Shown here: positions 54,038 through 63,488 of the stretch, in pieces
How the letters are laid out: the number at the start of each line of letters is the position of its first letter
How positions within the stretch are numbered: the first letter of the stretch is position 1
Assembly (NCBI RefSeq): GCF_002265875.1
Contig: NZ_NPFA01000011.1
Coordinates: 1-64,000 of the forward strand
Reading direction: 5' to 3'
Source: Marinococcus halophilus
GTDB lineage: Bacteria > Bacillota > Bacilli > Bacillales > Marinococcaceae
Length of the DNA stretch: 64,000 bases
Translations under genes and position numbers: made by a program
The notes under the pieces: generated by a model
What the model saw: the letters and a program-made list of their open reading frames with translations, nothing else
The model's database searches: none
What the model was told of the DNA's origin: nothing

Positions 54038-54178
54038 CTAAACCGAGTGCTGTCGTAATTGCTTAAAACATTCAAAGCAATACAGACGCCCACCTTCATG
54101 TACACCTTCAAAGAAACCATCCCTGCAGTAGATCTCTTTACCACAAACGCTGCACTGCCCCAGGTACTCTTCCATCAT
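54038..54178 (-). CDS. 46-residue zinc-ribbon protein
   Basis: The small gene starts at ATG 54176-54178 (a second ATG follows directly) with GAGGAGGG upstream. It reads MMEEYLGQCSVCGKEIYCRD and ends with a C-F-E-C-F-K-Q segment. Two C-x-x-C pairs 25 residues apart form a rubredoxin-like or LIM-like zinc site. Such proteins are common in bacilli and have no known function. It lies 190 bases upstream of the deaminase gene on the same strand. The strong ribosome-binding site and intact Cys pattern make it a real gene. Confidence 0.75.
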   Translation of the reverse strand: MMEEYLGQCSVCGKEIYCRDGFFEGVHEGGRLYCFECFKQLRQHSV

Positions 54179-54410
54179 TATCCCTCCTCATAAGGATCCT
54201 TCGGCTGGTAATCTAGGGGCCCTTTAAAACTCGGACGTGATTATACGTTTCTCTCTTCGCAGCAAAATATTATAGAAACACCGTTTTTCGCTTTATAAAG
54301 AGTACTGTATCGTCGTCGTGCAAGCCATCTTTTACCCCCTCCCGTTAGCAATATGCTTGTAATGACTCTTTTAAGAGGCATTGTTTTCTATCAGGGAAGC
54401 TAACAATACC

Positions 54411-55799
54411 TTAAACATCATGGCTCTGACGATTCTTGCTAGTCCCCCTCTTGTTATTCCCTTTATTACTAACTACAAAAAAGGCCAATGATATTACACC
54501 TAATACAGCCATGGTCAAAAACGCATTTCTCGTGCCTTCGTATAAATGATCCTGCCCCTGACTGGAAACCGTTACAATAGTCGTCAACGCTGTTACCCCA
54601 ATCGCCATGGCAAATTGACGAAGAGCATTAATCACCGCTGTCCCATGAGGCATGATAGAAGCTGGTAAATGGTTCATCGCAAATGCCACCTGAGGCATCA
54701 TAGTGATGCTGATACCTAACATGAAAAACATGAATGCAACAGTGACGGTGAGAAAGGAGGTCGTTGGCTGAAACAAACTAAACATCACGACCGAAATCAA
54801 AAGAGGAACGAAACCCACGCCAATCACCTTTCTGCCGTAACGATCATATAAAAGGCCACTAATCCAAGAAAATAAAGCCAGCAGGAACGTCCCTGGCATC
54901 AGAATCATGCCCGAGGTAAAAGCAGATAGTCCCTGAACACTTTGGGCAAATAATGGGATTAACGTTTCTGCGGAGAGTAATAACAACGAGATCAAAAATA
55001 TCGACAGAGTAGCGAATAAAAACGGACCATAAGCAAAGACCTTTATATTAAGTAAAGGAATGGAAAGACGGAGTTGGCGATACCCGAACCATACAAACGC
55101 CCCGGCGCCTAAACCGATCGTACCTATGACCCGCAAGTCCTCGAAGGAATACATATTAATCATACTTACACCTAACAAGAAGGCGACAAAACCGATACTT
55201 GATAGGATAAACGAAAACACGTCGAATTGAGCTGCTTTTGTTTCTGTTATATTTTGGATAAACAAATAAGTAATAACTATTAACCCTACAAGCGGGAGCA
55301 AAATCATCCAAAACAATATGCGCCAGTCCCAGAGATCAATGATCAAACCGGACATTGCCGGCCCTATCGCCGGCGCTACGTTCATGACCAATCCTAAAAT
55401 ACCCATGGCCTGGCCGCGTTTCTCCGATGAATAAACCAATAGAAGAACCGTTTGGGCCAGCGGGAGCATAATGCCAGCGCCAATTGCTTGAATAATCCGT
55501 GCCACGACTAATAGTAGAAAGGACGGCGCCAAAATACCGGCCACCGTTCCCACCAAAAAACAAGCAAGAGACACTAATACCAAGAATCGGAGCGTAAAGC
55601 GATCCACGAAATAGCCATTAATAGGAATCATGATGGCCGCCGTCAGTAAAAAAGCAGTGGTTAACCATTGAACTTCGGTAGCATTAACCTGAAATTCCTG
55701 CATGATGGTAGGGAAAGCTGTGATCAGCAAAAATTGGTTAAGCAAGAAAAGAAAATTGATACTAACAACCGTCCATACGGTCCATTTCTGTTGTTTCAT
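54411..55799 (-). CDS. DHA2-family MFS drug efflux transporter
   Basis: The 462-residue protein has fourteen predicted membrane segments and DHA2 (EmrB/QacA) motifs: LNQFLLITAFPTIMQEF in helix 1, GYFVDRFTLRFL (motif A) near 62 and a Q-A-I-G-A-G segment followed by GPAMSGLIIDLWDWRILFW (motif C region). It exports drugs or organic compounds by proton antiport. ATG 55799 has GAGGTG 5 bases before it; the longer frame to 55823 lacks a site. It is divergent from an SDR gene, with a long palindrome covering both promoters. Confidence 0.9.
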   Translation of the reverse strand: MKQQKWTVWTVVSINFLFLLNQFLLITAFPTIMQEFQVNATEVQWLTTAFLLTAAIMIPINGYFVDRFTLRFLVLVSLACFLVGTVAGILAPSFLLLVVARIIQAIGAGIMLPLAQTVLLLVYSSEKRGQAMGILGLVMNVAPAIGPAMSGLIIDLWDWRILFWMILLPLVGLIVITYLFIQNITETKAAQFDVFSFILSSIGFVAFLLGVSMINMYSFEDLRVIGTIGLGAGAFVWFGYRQLRLSIPLLNIKVFAYGPFLFATLSIFLISLLLLSAETLIPLFAQSVQGLSAFTSGMILMPGTFLLALFSWISGLLYDRYGRKVIGVGFVPLLISVVMFSLFQPTTSFLTVTVAFMFFMLGISITMMPQVAFAMNHLPASIMPHGTAVINALRQFAMAIGVTALTTIVTVSSQGQDHLYEGTRNAFLTMAVLGVISLAFFVVSNKGNNKRGTSKNRQSHDV

Positions 55800-55833
55800 A
55801 ATACACCTCAAACTATTGCTCATATTCAGTCTA

Positions 55834-55869
55834 ATATATTATATACTTTGCGCAAAGTATATAATATAT
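55834..55869. promoter_or_regulatory. 36-bp perfect palindrome between MFS and SDR genes
   Basis: Each arm is 18 bases, perfectly complementary, with core ACTTTGCGCAAAGT and AT-rich outer arms. It lies 35 bases from the MFS start and 39 from the SDR start. It is a probable operator that controls both genes at once, most likely bound by the PadR-type regulator encoded at 56675-57187. Confidence 0.8.
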
Positions 55870-55907
55870 GTTAATTTTAATGGAAACAAGACGAAAGGAG
55901 AAGTCCT

Positions 55908-56678
55908 ATGTACCCCGACCTTGAAGGAAAAGTTGTATTTATTACCGGCGGAGCTAATGGCATTGGCAAAGCCATTGGTGAAGCCTATGGACAAGCAAAA
56001 GCTAACATCGTGTTGGCCGACATCAATGAGCAGGCCTTACAGAAAACACAAGAAGCATTTGCCCAAACATACGGCCCATCGATGATTCAGACTCTCCCAA
56101 TGAATTCGACCGTCGAGAACGATGTGCAGCACGCTATCACTAACGCTTATAAGCATTTTGGCGGTATCGATATTCTGATTAATAATGCCGGCGTTATGGA
56201 TAACATGGAGGCCGCAGACCGTGTTCCCGACGATACATGGGAGCACGTCTTCAATGTTAACGTGACAGGCACGATGCGTGTGACCAGAAAAATGCTGGAG
56301 CTGTTCCAACAGCAGCAACAAGGCGTAATCGTAAATATGGCTTCGATTACAGGACTTACTGGAGGCCGAGGCGGCTTAGCCTACACGGCTTCCAAGCATG
56401 CTGTGGTCGGCATGACTAAAAATATAGCAGCCCATTATGCTGATCAACATATACGAGCTAATGCCATTGCTCCCAGTCAAGTGCCCACAGCTATCACCCA
56501 AAGCGGAAAAACTCCAGATACCTACGGAATGAAAGCAGCTACCAAAGGATTGAATCTAATGCCACGAGCAGGCACCTCGGAGGAGATCGCTCATATTGCT
56601 TTATTTTTAGGATCGGAACATGCTTCATTTCTTAATGGAGCAGTTATTCCAGCGGATGGAGGCTGGTCTGCCTATTAG
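55908..56678 (+). CDS. Short-chain dehydrogenase/reductase
   Basis: The 256-residue classical SDR has the NAD(P)-binding GGANGIGKAIGEA near 14, NNAGVMD near 95, the catalytic Ser in MASITG near 148 and Tyr-x-x-x-Lys as YTASKHA near 161, plus a C-terminal ADGGWSAY. AAAGGAG precedes the ATG. It is divergent from the efflux pump and converges with padR (their ends overlap by four bases). Its substrate is unknown; with the pump and PadR, detoxification of an aldehyde, ketone or phenolic compound is plausible. Confidence 0.9.
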   Translation: MYPDLEGKVVFITGGANGIGKAIGEAYGQAKANIVLADINEQALQKTQEAFAQTYGPSMIQTLPMNSTVENDVQHAITNAYKHFGGIDILINNAGVMDNMEAADRVPDDTWEHVFNVNVTGTMRVTRKMLELFQQQQQGVIVNMASITGLTGGRGGLAYTASKHAVVGMTKNIAAHYADQHIRANAIAPSQVPTAITQSGKTPDTYGMKAATKGLNLMPRAGTSEEIAHIALFLGSEHASFLNGAVIPADGGWSAY

Positions 56679-57187
56679 AGCTTACCCTCCTCAAGTACTT
56701 GCTGTACTCTTCCTAACCAATTTTTTTGAAATTGGTGGTGAGAAATATAATGATCCGCTATTAGTTCAGGTATAGAACCTTTTAACTTGTTGTGTTGTCG
56801 CTCAACCATTTCCAGTTCTTCGATCCACGTTTGAATCGCTTGTTTCACCGGCTCTATAGGAACAAGATGAATATACAATAAGGCTGGATATAACGCCTTT
56901 GCCTCATCTCGTCGTTGCTGAAACACCTCGAGAATACTCTTTTGCAGATGTTCGAATCCAGCCGCAGTTATTTGATAAATGGTTCGGCTCGGCCGCTTGT
57001 TGTTTTTCTCGTTTTTCACGGCTTGAATGTATTCGTGTTTTCGTAGCTGCCGGGTAGCATGATAAAGATTGCCATCTGTGAGGGAGAAAATTTGGTCCCA
57101 TCCATGTTGTTGCAACCGTTGTTTCATTTCATAGGGATGAGAGGGGTTATTCTCTAAAAGCCCCAAAATAAGAATTTTTATTGCCAT
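56675..57187 (-). CDS. PadR-family regulator
   Basis: The 170-residue protein starts MAIKILILGLLENNPSHPYE with the PadR winged helix (YEMKQRLQ ... LTDGNLYHATRQLRKHEYI) and a helical C-terminal dimerisation domain, the PadR-s1/Vir layout. PadR proteins repress phenolic-acid or drug-response genes. ATG 57187 has AAAGGAGAG 8 bases upstream; the longer frame to 57337 crosses into the divergent promoter. The 36-bp palindrome at 55834-55869 is the likely operator. Confidence 0.88.
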   Translation of the reverse strand: MAIKILILGLLENNPSHPYEMKQRLQQHGWDQIFSLTDGNLYHATRQLRKHEYIQAVKNEKNNKRPSRTIYQITAAGFEHLQKSILEVFQQRRDEAKALYPALLYIHLVPIEPVKQAIQTWIEELEMVERQHNKLKGSIPELIADHYISHHQFQKNWLGRVQQVLEEGKL

Positions 57188-57335
57188 TGATGTTGCTCTC
57201 CTTTTCGTTTGTTCATATCTTGTTATACTGAATTCTATTGGGAAAGGATCAACCGAAAAACTAATGACGAGCCAAAGAATGTTTAACGGTGCTTTTAAAC
57301 TATCATAAAACGATGATACATGAAGGAGAAGGTAC

Positions 57336-58068
57336 AATGGAACGTTTTGCTAATAAAGTAGTTATGATTACAGGCGGAGCTTCGGGCATGGGAAAAGAAA
57401 TGGCTTTCATGTTTCAGGCCGAAGGAGCTACAGTCATCGCGGCAGACGTGAGTGAGCAGAGGCTGAACGACTTATCCAAAGAAGGAATTGACGCTAGATA
57501 TGTAGATGTTTCCAACGAAGAACACTGGCGGCAATTAGCTGATGACGTTTATCAAAAGTATCAGCGCATTGATGTCCTAGTTAATAACGCTGGTATTTCT
57601 AGTGAGAAAACCATCGAAGAAATAGAAGCAGCTGATTGGGAAACAATGATGAACATCAATGGCTTCGGCGCTTTTGCCGGAATGAAACACGTGGTCCCTT
57701 ATATGAAAAAACATCAAGAAGGCGCCGTCGTGAACATTTCTAGTTACACCGCTCAGGTCGGCATGGGACTGAATGTTTACACTGCTTCTAAAGGAGCGGT
57801 ACGAGCCATCTCTCGGGCTGCCAGTGTGCAGTATGGCCCCAGTGGTATTCGTGTCAATGCCGTATTCCCCGGGGTAATTGAAACGCCGATGACGAAAGGA
57901 TTGCAGGAATCTCAAGAAACGCTTCAACGACTGGTGGGAGCAACTCCCCTTGGACGTTTAGGCAAACCAAGAGAAGTCGGCCAAGCGGTCTTGTTCTTAG
58001 CTTCGGAGGAAGCTAGCTTTATTACCGGGGCTGAACTGGTCATTGATGGTGGCTTCACATCCCAATAA
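57336..58068 (+). CDS. Short-chain dehydrogenase/reductase, second copy type
   Basis: The 243-residue classical SDR has TGGASGMGKEMA near 12, NNAGISSEK near 84, NISSYTAQ with the catalytic Ser near 135, and YTASKGA with Tyr and Lys near 150. It ends ITGAELVIDGGFTSQ. AAGGAG precedes ATG 57336. It is divergent from padR and followed by a terminator. It is a different branch from the SDR at 55908, and its substrate is unknown. Confidence 0.9.
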
Positions 58069-58147
58069 TTCCCTTTATTCTGTTCCAATTACATTAAATA
58101 TATTAGAGTTAACATATGTTTTCTTTTGTCAGTACGTGGCTAGCACT

Positions 58148-58188
58148 AAAAGCAACCGGCGGATCCTTGCGAGCCATCGGTTGCTTTT
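58148..58188 (+). terminator. Terminator after the second SDR gene
   Basis: Stem AAAAGCAACCG / CGGTTGCTTTT with a 19-base loop, 80 bases past the stop codon. Confidence 0.7.
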
Positions 58189-58599
58189 ATAATTTATGCT
58201 ATTTAATGAATGCTATTAAAATAAATCGAAATTATAACAACAGTTGATTGATTAAAGGAACGATTAACAGTAAACGGATCACATCATTAGGCTTCTAAAA
58301 TTATAAAAACAACGATCTTCTTATTATTAAACTGACTCCTTTTAAATAGAAATGAGAGCAAGTAAAACTTTTAAGCGGCTTATTCCAGTAATCCAACAGG
58401 GATAAGCCGTTTAAATATTCCTGGTATTGCTAGTAGTCGCAAAATTCAATATAGCGATGAGTCGCTTCCGCTAGGTTGTTCTAAATGATATAAAACGAAT
58501 CCGGCAGGTATTATTCCTCGGATTTCAGTAATTAAAAAAATTTTCATGGGGACCGTTATTTAAACCTCGGGATACCCCGAACAAGAACAAACCGCTGTT
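58189..58599. other. AT-rich stretch with one strong hairpin
   Basis: Contains the hairpin at 58371-58414 and no supported gene. It runs into the TnpB-like relic. Confidence 0.35.
58371..58414. terminator. Hairpin, possible bidirectional terminator
   Basis: Stem TTAAGCGGCTTAT-CC / GG-ATAAGCCGTTTAA with one mismatch and a 12-base loop. No gene is directly adjacent; it may belong to the decayed mobile element that follows. Confidence 0.5.
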
Positions 58600-58800
58600 T
58601 ACGCCGTAGCTTTCCACAACAGCCTAAAATTATAAATTTTCATAAGCCGGTACAGGCGTTTTAGTTGATCGACCGGCCAAGTTTACGGCTTGGATGTTGA
58701 CCCCTCCGCCAGTAGTTATACCCCCACTCCAAGCTCGAATGTTTTGCACGAGTATCGTCAGCGCCTTCTTAGGCTTTTCCTTAGTCGTGGGCGGCTGTTT
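58600..58800 (-). mobile_element. Possible IS605/TnpB C-terminal relic
   Basis: A minus-strand frame reads QNIRAWSGGITTGGGVNIQA followed by V-N-L-A-G-R-S. The N-I-[RL] then G-x-x-I-x-T-x-G pattern resembles the end of TnpB-type OrfB proteins, where a D-x-N-A-A-x-N-I helix is followed by a short variable tail. The zinc-finger Cys residues and the catalytic domain are missing, so the call is tentative. Confidence 0.4.
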
Positions 58801-58903
58801 CCGAGACTGACTATGGACTACCCGGAAAACTAAGATTTCATTTTGCGCATAAGTTTCCTATTGTTTAGCTTAATTTTGCCGTCAGCATCATGAAAAATGA
58901 ACT

Positions 58904-59812
58904 TTAAATCTTGTCGTTGTATGAAGAATAGTAAGGTTGTGTGCGGCTTAACATTATTGAACCAATAACAACGATAACACCAATGATCATCGATATTGTT
59001 ATGCTTTCATTCAAAAAAAACGAACCGAGAACTATCCCCACTAAGGGCACCAAATAGTTCGAAAAAGAAGCAAACACCGGTCCTTCTCTGTGAACTAGAA
59101 GCGTATACAACCAATACACGAGCCCTGTTTGAAAAATACCTATGATGAATAAGGGGAGAAGATCCGCTGGATAGAGCCTTGGCCAAGAATTATCCATAAC
59201 CAACACCGCTGGCCATAAGAGAATGACAGCGCACCATAAAATATTTCGCATGGACAGAACAACCGAGGTCGTCGGAAGATATTGCATCAAAATAAGGGCG
59301 CTAGCATAACTAACAGCAGCCATCAAAAGAGCTACCAGTCCAGCGGTTTCTCCAGAGAAGATTGTGGCGTCAGCATAACTAATACGGGGAATGAAAATAA
59401 TCATGACTCCAATAAAACCAAGCATGACACCGAACGCTTGATTTCGATGTAACCGTTCTCGAAATAATAGCCATACAATCAACACCGTCCATAAAGGGGT
59501 GGTCCCAATAAGAATAGAGGCTAGGCTACTATTCACCTGGTTTTGACCCCAGGCAACTAAAAAGAAAGGTAATACCGCTTCTAGCAAGGCGATAACAACA
59601 TATAAAGTATAACGACGCCAGCGAAAGCCTGTTTTCACTGGAGCTGAAGAATGAGGGAGAAGTATTGCAAGTAACGTTAACGTGCATGCTCCTATCGTCG
59701 AACGAATTGCCGCCAAGGCCATCGGCTCCACCGTGTCTAATACTTGTTCGGCGAAATAAAATTGGGAACCCCACATGAGACTAATGCCCAATAAAAAAAG
59801 ATATTTTTTCAT
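58904..59812 (-). CDS. EamA/DMT-family permease
   Basis: The 302-residue protein has ten predicted membrane helices in two EamA repeats (about 1-140 and 150-290), starting MKKYLFLLGISLMWGSQFYF with the W-G-[SG]-x-F/Y motif of the family and IGTTPLWTVLIVWLLFRE ending the first repeat. Such permeases export amino acids or other small metabolites. AAAGG lies before the ATG. It is a single gene flanked by non-coding DNA. Confidence 0.88.
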   Translation of the reverse strand: MKKYLFLLGISLMWGSQFYFAEQVLDTVEPMALAAIRSTIGACTLTLLAILLPHSSAPVKTGFRWRRYTLYVVIALLEAVLPFFLVAWGQNQVNSSLASILIGTTPLWTVLIVWLLFRERLHRNQAFGVMLGFIGVMIIFIPRISYADATIFSGETAGLVALLMAAVSYASALILMQYLPTTSVVLSMRNILWCAVILLWPAVLVMDNSWPRLYPADLLPLFIIGIFQTGLVYWLYTLLVHREGPVFASFSNYLVPLVGIVLGSFFLNESITISMIIGVIVVIGSIMLSRTQPYYSSYNDKI

Positions 59813-60209
59813 TGTTTTGAGCCTTTCCAGTTTGATTATTGAAATTTTTTAGGATCAACTTTAGGTGCTTTTCATAACATCATAAAAAATGCCAAGATCG
59901 GACCCTTCTATCCTTAGCTAAATTTAAAGGCATTTAGCATCCGTTGATGTACGCCCCTTACCTATTCTATTAAAGTCGAAAAAGTTGATTCGTACATATA
60001 TCATTATAATAACATAAGACCATTTACCAAAGGACATGGCAACAGTCTAGCGAGAGTTCGTATCGTGCCCGCATAGGCGTTTTTTCCTTTGTTGGGATCA
60101 CTTTAAATTTAGTAGAGACTTGCCTCCCCCTACCATGAGTACTCAAAAACTGAGGAATAGTCATTATTAACTTATACATTTGCTCAGATAAGTCATAATA
60201 ATTTTTATA
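59813..60209. other. Intergenic stretch
   Basis: About 400 bases between the DMT permease start and the end of the M24 peptidase gene. It should include the permease promoter. No gene, repeat or clear terminator was recognised. Confidence 0.35.
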
Positions 60210-61376
60210 CTATACAATAAAATGAACATTTCTATTCGCCCCGGATAAAATTTCACAACCATTTTTCGTAATCACAAGGTCTTCTTCCAGAATGAAAGCC
60301 CCAAGCTCATTGACTATTCCTGGCTCTAAATTAATAATCATTCCTTCCTCTAAAATGGCGTTGTCCTCTTTCATAATAGACGGAGGCTCAGTACTCATGA
60401 GACCCATGCCATGTCCCAGCCGGCCACACTCAAAATTGGTGGAAATACCTGCTTTTTTTATTTCAGCAGTACATATATCTACTACCTCCGTCACAGGCAC
60501 CCCCGGGCTTATATGTTCTATGGTATTCATGGTTACTTCATGTATTTTGTCTTGATAAAAATTGCGCTGCTCATCTTTCTTGCCCAAAAAACCTGTACGG
60601 CTGAAATCTGACCAGTACCCATTGTATTTGGCTCCAAGATCTAAAAAAATAAAGTCTCCCTTGGAAAGCGCACGTTCGGTTGCTGTTTTGCTTAAACGAT
60701 CGTAATTACCTGCACCTGAAGTGATCAGAACAAACCCTGGATAGTCTGCTCCTCCATCTAACATATATTGTTGGGCCAAACGAGCTATTTCCCATTCTGT
60801 CATTCCTGGTTGAATAGCAGCGAAGGTTTGCTCATGGGCGTAACTTGTGGCATCACAGGCTCGTTTTATGCAATTAATTTCTTTTTCTGACTTTATCATT
60901 CTTTGACTCCATATCAGTTTAGAAGCATCAAAAAATGTCGCTTGAGGTAAATTCTTTTTTAACGCTTCATACACATTTACATTAAAACCAATCAATTGTT
61001 CCTTCCCTTTTTCAACGCCAACTTTCCCCTTTGCCATATCTAATTCCTGCATGATCCCTGCCAATTCCGATTCTATGGCACTAAATAAATTTTCATAATA
61101 GCGGACCTCGCATCCTTTGGCGATCATTTTCGCCTCTGGGTATTGAAATACATGAACATAGAGAATTGGAAGACCCGTGTGACCTATAAATAGAAATATC
61201 GGCCTAGCCATAGTACTCCAGGGCGCATGAGTTCGGAAGTCAGAGTAGTAATTAATATTAGGTTCTGCGGAAAGGATAAGACCGGTGTATTCTTCTTGTT
61301 TCAACCTTTTTTGACAATTGAGTACTCGTTGACGAATGTCGGTTTCTGTAAAGTTTAGTTCCTCCATATAGTCCAT
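60210..61376 (-). CDS. M24-family Xaa-Pro dipeptidase-like metallopeptidase
   Basis: The 388-residue protein has a creatinase-type N-domain (about 1-160) and a pita-bread catalytic domain. All five metal ligands are visible: Asp in FLDLGAKYNGYWSDFSRTG (two Asp), His in RLGHGMGLMSTEPP, Glu in INLEPGIV and Glu in FILEEDLVIT. It would hydrolyse a dipeptide, often Xaa-Pro, or a related amide. ATG 61376 follows AAGGAAGGGAAG. It lies 26 bases after a GntR gene, in a row with an M20 peptidase and diaminopropionate ammonia-lyase. Confidence 0.9.
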   Translation of the reverse strand: MDYMEELNFTETDIRQRVLNCQKRLKQEEYTGLILSAEPNINYYSDFRTHAPWSTMARPIFLFIGHTGLPILYVHVFQYPEAKMIAKGCEVRYYENLFSAIESELAGIMQELDMAKGKVGVEKGKEQLIGFNVNVYEALKKNLPQATFFDASKLIWSQRMIKSEKEINCIKRACDATSYAHEQTFAAIQPGMTEWEIARLAQQYMLDGGADYPGFVLITSGAGNYDRLSKTATERALSKGDFIFLDLGAKYNGYWSDFSRTGFLGKKDEQRNFYQDKIHEVTMNTIEHISPGVPVTEVVDICTAEIKKAGISTNFECGRLGHGMGLMSTEPPSIMKEDNAILEEGMIINLEPGIVNELGAFILEEDLVITKNGCEILSGANRNVHFIV

Positions 61377-61402
61377 GCTTCCCTTCCTTAACAATCACTC
61401 GA

Positions 61403-62071
61403 TTATTCAGAACCTTGAGTTTGGCGAATCCTTTGTAAGCTATTTTCCCAATTAGCGCTCACCGTTTTTTTAATTGAAGTTTTATCATGACTTTTCAAGG
61501 CCTCAATTATTCTTTCATGTTCGTCATAAGATTCAAGACTATTATCCACCTCACTAAAATAATGAATTTCCATGCGTTGCACTTTTGTTTTTAAATTTGT
61601 TAGTAATTTAGTTAGTTCCGGGTTTGCTGCTAACTCTACAATGGTATGGTGGAAATCATTATCTGCTTGTAGAGCAGCAAACTTATCTCCACTTTTAATC
61701 TTTATTTTAAAATCTTCATTTTGCATTTTAAGTTTTTCAATGGTTTCGGCAGAGAAATAATTGAACCCTTGTTCAATGGCTAAGTTTTCTAATGATTGGA
61801 CAATAGGATAAATGTGCTCAGCTTCTTCAAGGTTAATAGAGGCCACTAAAGTCCAACGGTTAGCATAAGTAACAACCAACCCCTCATCTTCTAACCGCAG
61901 TAAAGCCTCTCTGACCGGTGTACGACTAATTCCTAACATGTCAGAAAGCTCCTGGTCTCTAAGCTTAAAACCAGGCTCAAGCTTTCCAATCATAATCCAT
62001 TCACGAAGAATACTGTATGCTTCATCTCGCATAAATGTGCGTTTTATCTTCATTCCTTCATTCTTCACCAT
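61403..62071 (-). CDS. GntR/FadR-family regulator of the peptidase cluster
   Basis: The 222-residue protein has a winged helix (KLRDQELSDMLGISRTPVRE, about 36-55) and an FCD domain with Asp, His and further His positions (DNDFHHTIVEL near 140). It sits inside the dpaL - M20 - gntR - M24 series on the minus strand, 92 bases after the M20 gene. It probably controls this series in response to an amino-acid-like ligand; the ligand is not known. AGGAG precedes the ATG. Confidence 0.87.
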   Translation of the reverse strand: MVKNEGMKIKRTFMRDEAYSILREWIMIGKLEPGFKLRDQELSDMLGISRTPVREALLRLEDEGLVVTYANRWTLVASINLEEAEHIYPIVQSLENLAIEQGFNYFSAETIEKLKMQNEDFKIKIKSGDKFAALQADNDFHHTIVELAANPELTKLLTNLKTKVQRMEIHYFSEVDNSLESYDEHERIIEALKSHDKTSIKKTVSANWENSLQRIRQTQGSE

Positions 62072-62163
62072 TTTTTAATGCACTCCTATTATTAGACATG
62101 ACGTAGTATGAGCGATTACGCAACGAATGAGCCAGTCTTCACTAAAAACTTCAGCAACTAGAT

Positions 62164-63294
62164 TTATTTCAAAAAACGTTTAGCTGTATCCACCAAGACT
62201 CGTTGAATTTGAAGCATAGAATCAAATTCGACCCATTCAACGGGTTCGTGCAAACCATAACCAATAGGGCCCAAATTGATAGAAGGAATATCCCGTTGTT
62301 GAAAAACAGCTGCGTCTGTCCAGAAATCCCATCCTACTACCTCTGGTTTCTCTCCTATTAATTCTTGAAAAGACGAAGAAGCTGTTTGAACAATGAAGTC
62401 ATCTAAAGAGCATACAGATGGTTTTCGTTCAAATACCCAATTGATATGAGCCCATTCCTCCACGTCTTTTATTACGCTTTCTATTTCATTGGTGGTGTGT
62501 TGATATTCTTCCGATGGCAGTGTTCTTCGTTCAAAATGCATCTCACTAGTGGCAGCATAGGTGGATATTTCAGTTCCTCCATCAATAAGGCTTACATGCA
62601 TAGAGGCCGGCCCTAATAAATCATGCGTTTTATTGCGTAATATACTCTTATCAAATTGATCCAGGGCTGTAATAATAGGCCCCATTTTCGTGATAGCACT
62701 TTGCCCTAAATCCCACCTGCTTCCGTGAGCACTCTTTCCATGTGTAGTAACTTTCCCCCACAAAAAGCCTTTGTGTGCAGCTACCAGCTTCATATCCGTA
62801 GGTTCTGTGATAATGCATGCATCAGCATTATATTTCGATACAAAATGCTCTGCTCCGATGCTTTTGTACTCTTCATCACAAACTAAGGCCACGATTAATT
62901 TACCATTTATATTTCCTTCTTCGGCTATGTCAACAGCTGCGCCCATAATCGCCGCTATACCAGCTTTCATATCACAGCTCCCTCTCCCGTAAACACGTCC
63001 TGCCTCTAATCTTGGATCAAAGGGATCGATTTCCATTCCCATAGCGCTAACTGTGTCTAAGTGGGCACACAAACACAATGTAGGCCCATCATCTTCACCC
63101 ACTTCTGCAACAACATTAGGACGTGAACCTTCTATATATTCCAAGCGAGCTTTTATGTCATTGGCGGTCAACCAATCTACAATATATATTGCAATCTTTT
63201 CTTCATTATAACCTTCCTGCGGGCATAAACCGGGGTTAACAGACGGAATTTGTATTAATTCTTGCAATAAACGTAATATTTTCTCGCTGGTCAT
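62164..63294 (-). CDS. M20-family metallohydrolase (ArgE/DapE/YgeY-like)
   Basis: The 376-residue protein has the M20 metal-site motifs: LCAHLDTVSAMG (His and Asp near 77), GRGSCDMKAGIAAI (bridging Asp near 109), VCDEEYKSIGAEHF (Glu pair near 143) and a C-terminal His in GYGLHEPVEWVEF. It hydrolyses an N-acyl amino acid or dipeptide. It lies directly downstream of diaminopropionate ammonia-lyase, as E. coli ygeY lies next to ygeX, so a role in releasing diaminopropionate or a related amine from a conjugate is plausible. AAAGGAGGAG precedes the ATG. Confidence 0.88.
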   Translation of the reverse strand: MTSEKILRLLQELIQIPSVNPGLCPQEGYNEEKIAIYIVDWLTANDIKARLEYIEGSRPNVVAEVGEDDGPTLCLCAHLDTVSAMGMEIDPFDPRLEAGRVYGRGSCDMKAGIAAIMGAAVDIAEEGNINGKLIVALVCDEEYKSIGAEHFVSKYNADACIITEPTDMKLVAAHKGFLWGKVTTHGKSAHGSRWDLGQSAITKMGPIITALDQFDKSILRNKTHDLLGPASMHVSLIDGGTEISTYAATSEMHFERRTLPSEEYQHTTNEIESVIKDVEEWAHINWVFERKPSVCSLDDFIVQTASSSFQELIGEKPEVVGWDFWTDAAVFQQRDIPSINLGPIGYGLHEPVEWVEFDSMLQIQRVLVDTAKRFLK

Positions 63295-63488
63295 CTGGCT
63301 CCTCCTTTAAATCATAAGGACATTCAACAATTTGACGGCGCAAAGTGATTATGAAAAAGAAACGCCCTTTCAGGTATAAAGACAATGGCCATGTTTCCGG
63401 ATAAAAGGACGATATTTAGAAAAAGTTATTGGCTGTTTCTCAAAACCGATCAATATTTTTAATAATGGCAGAAGTAGTCTTAAAATTA

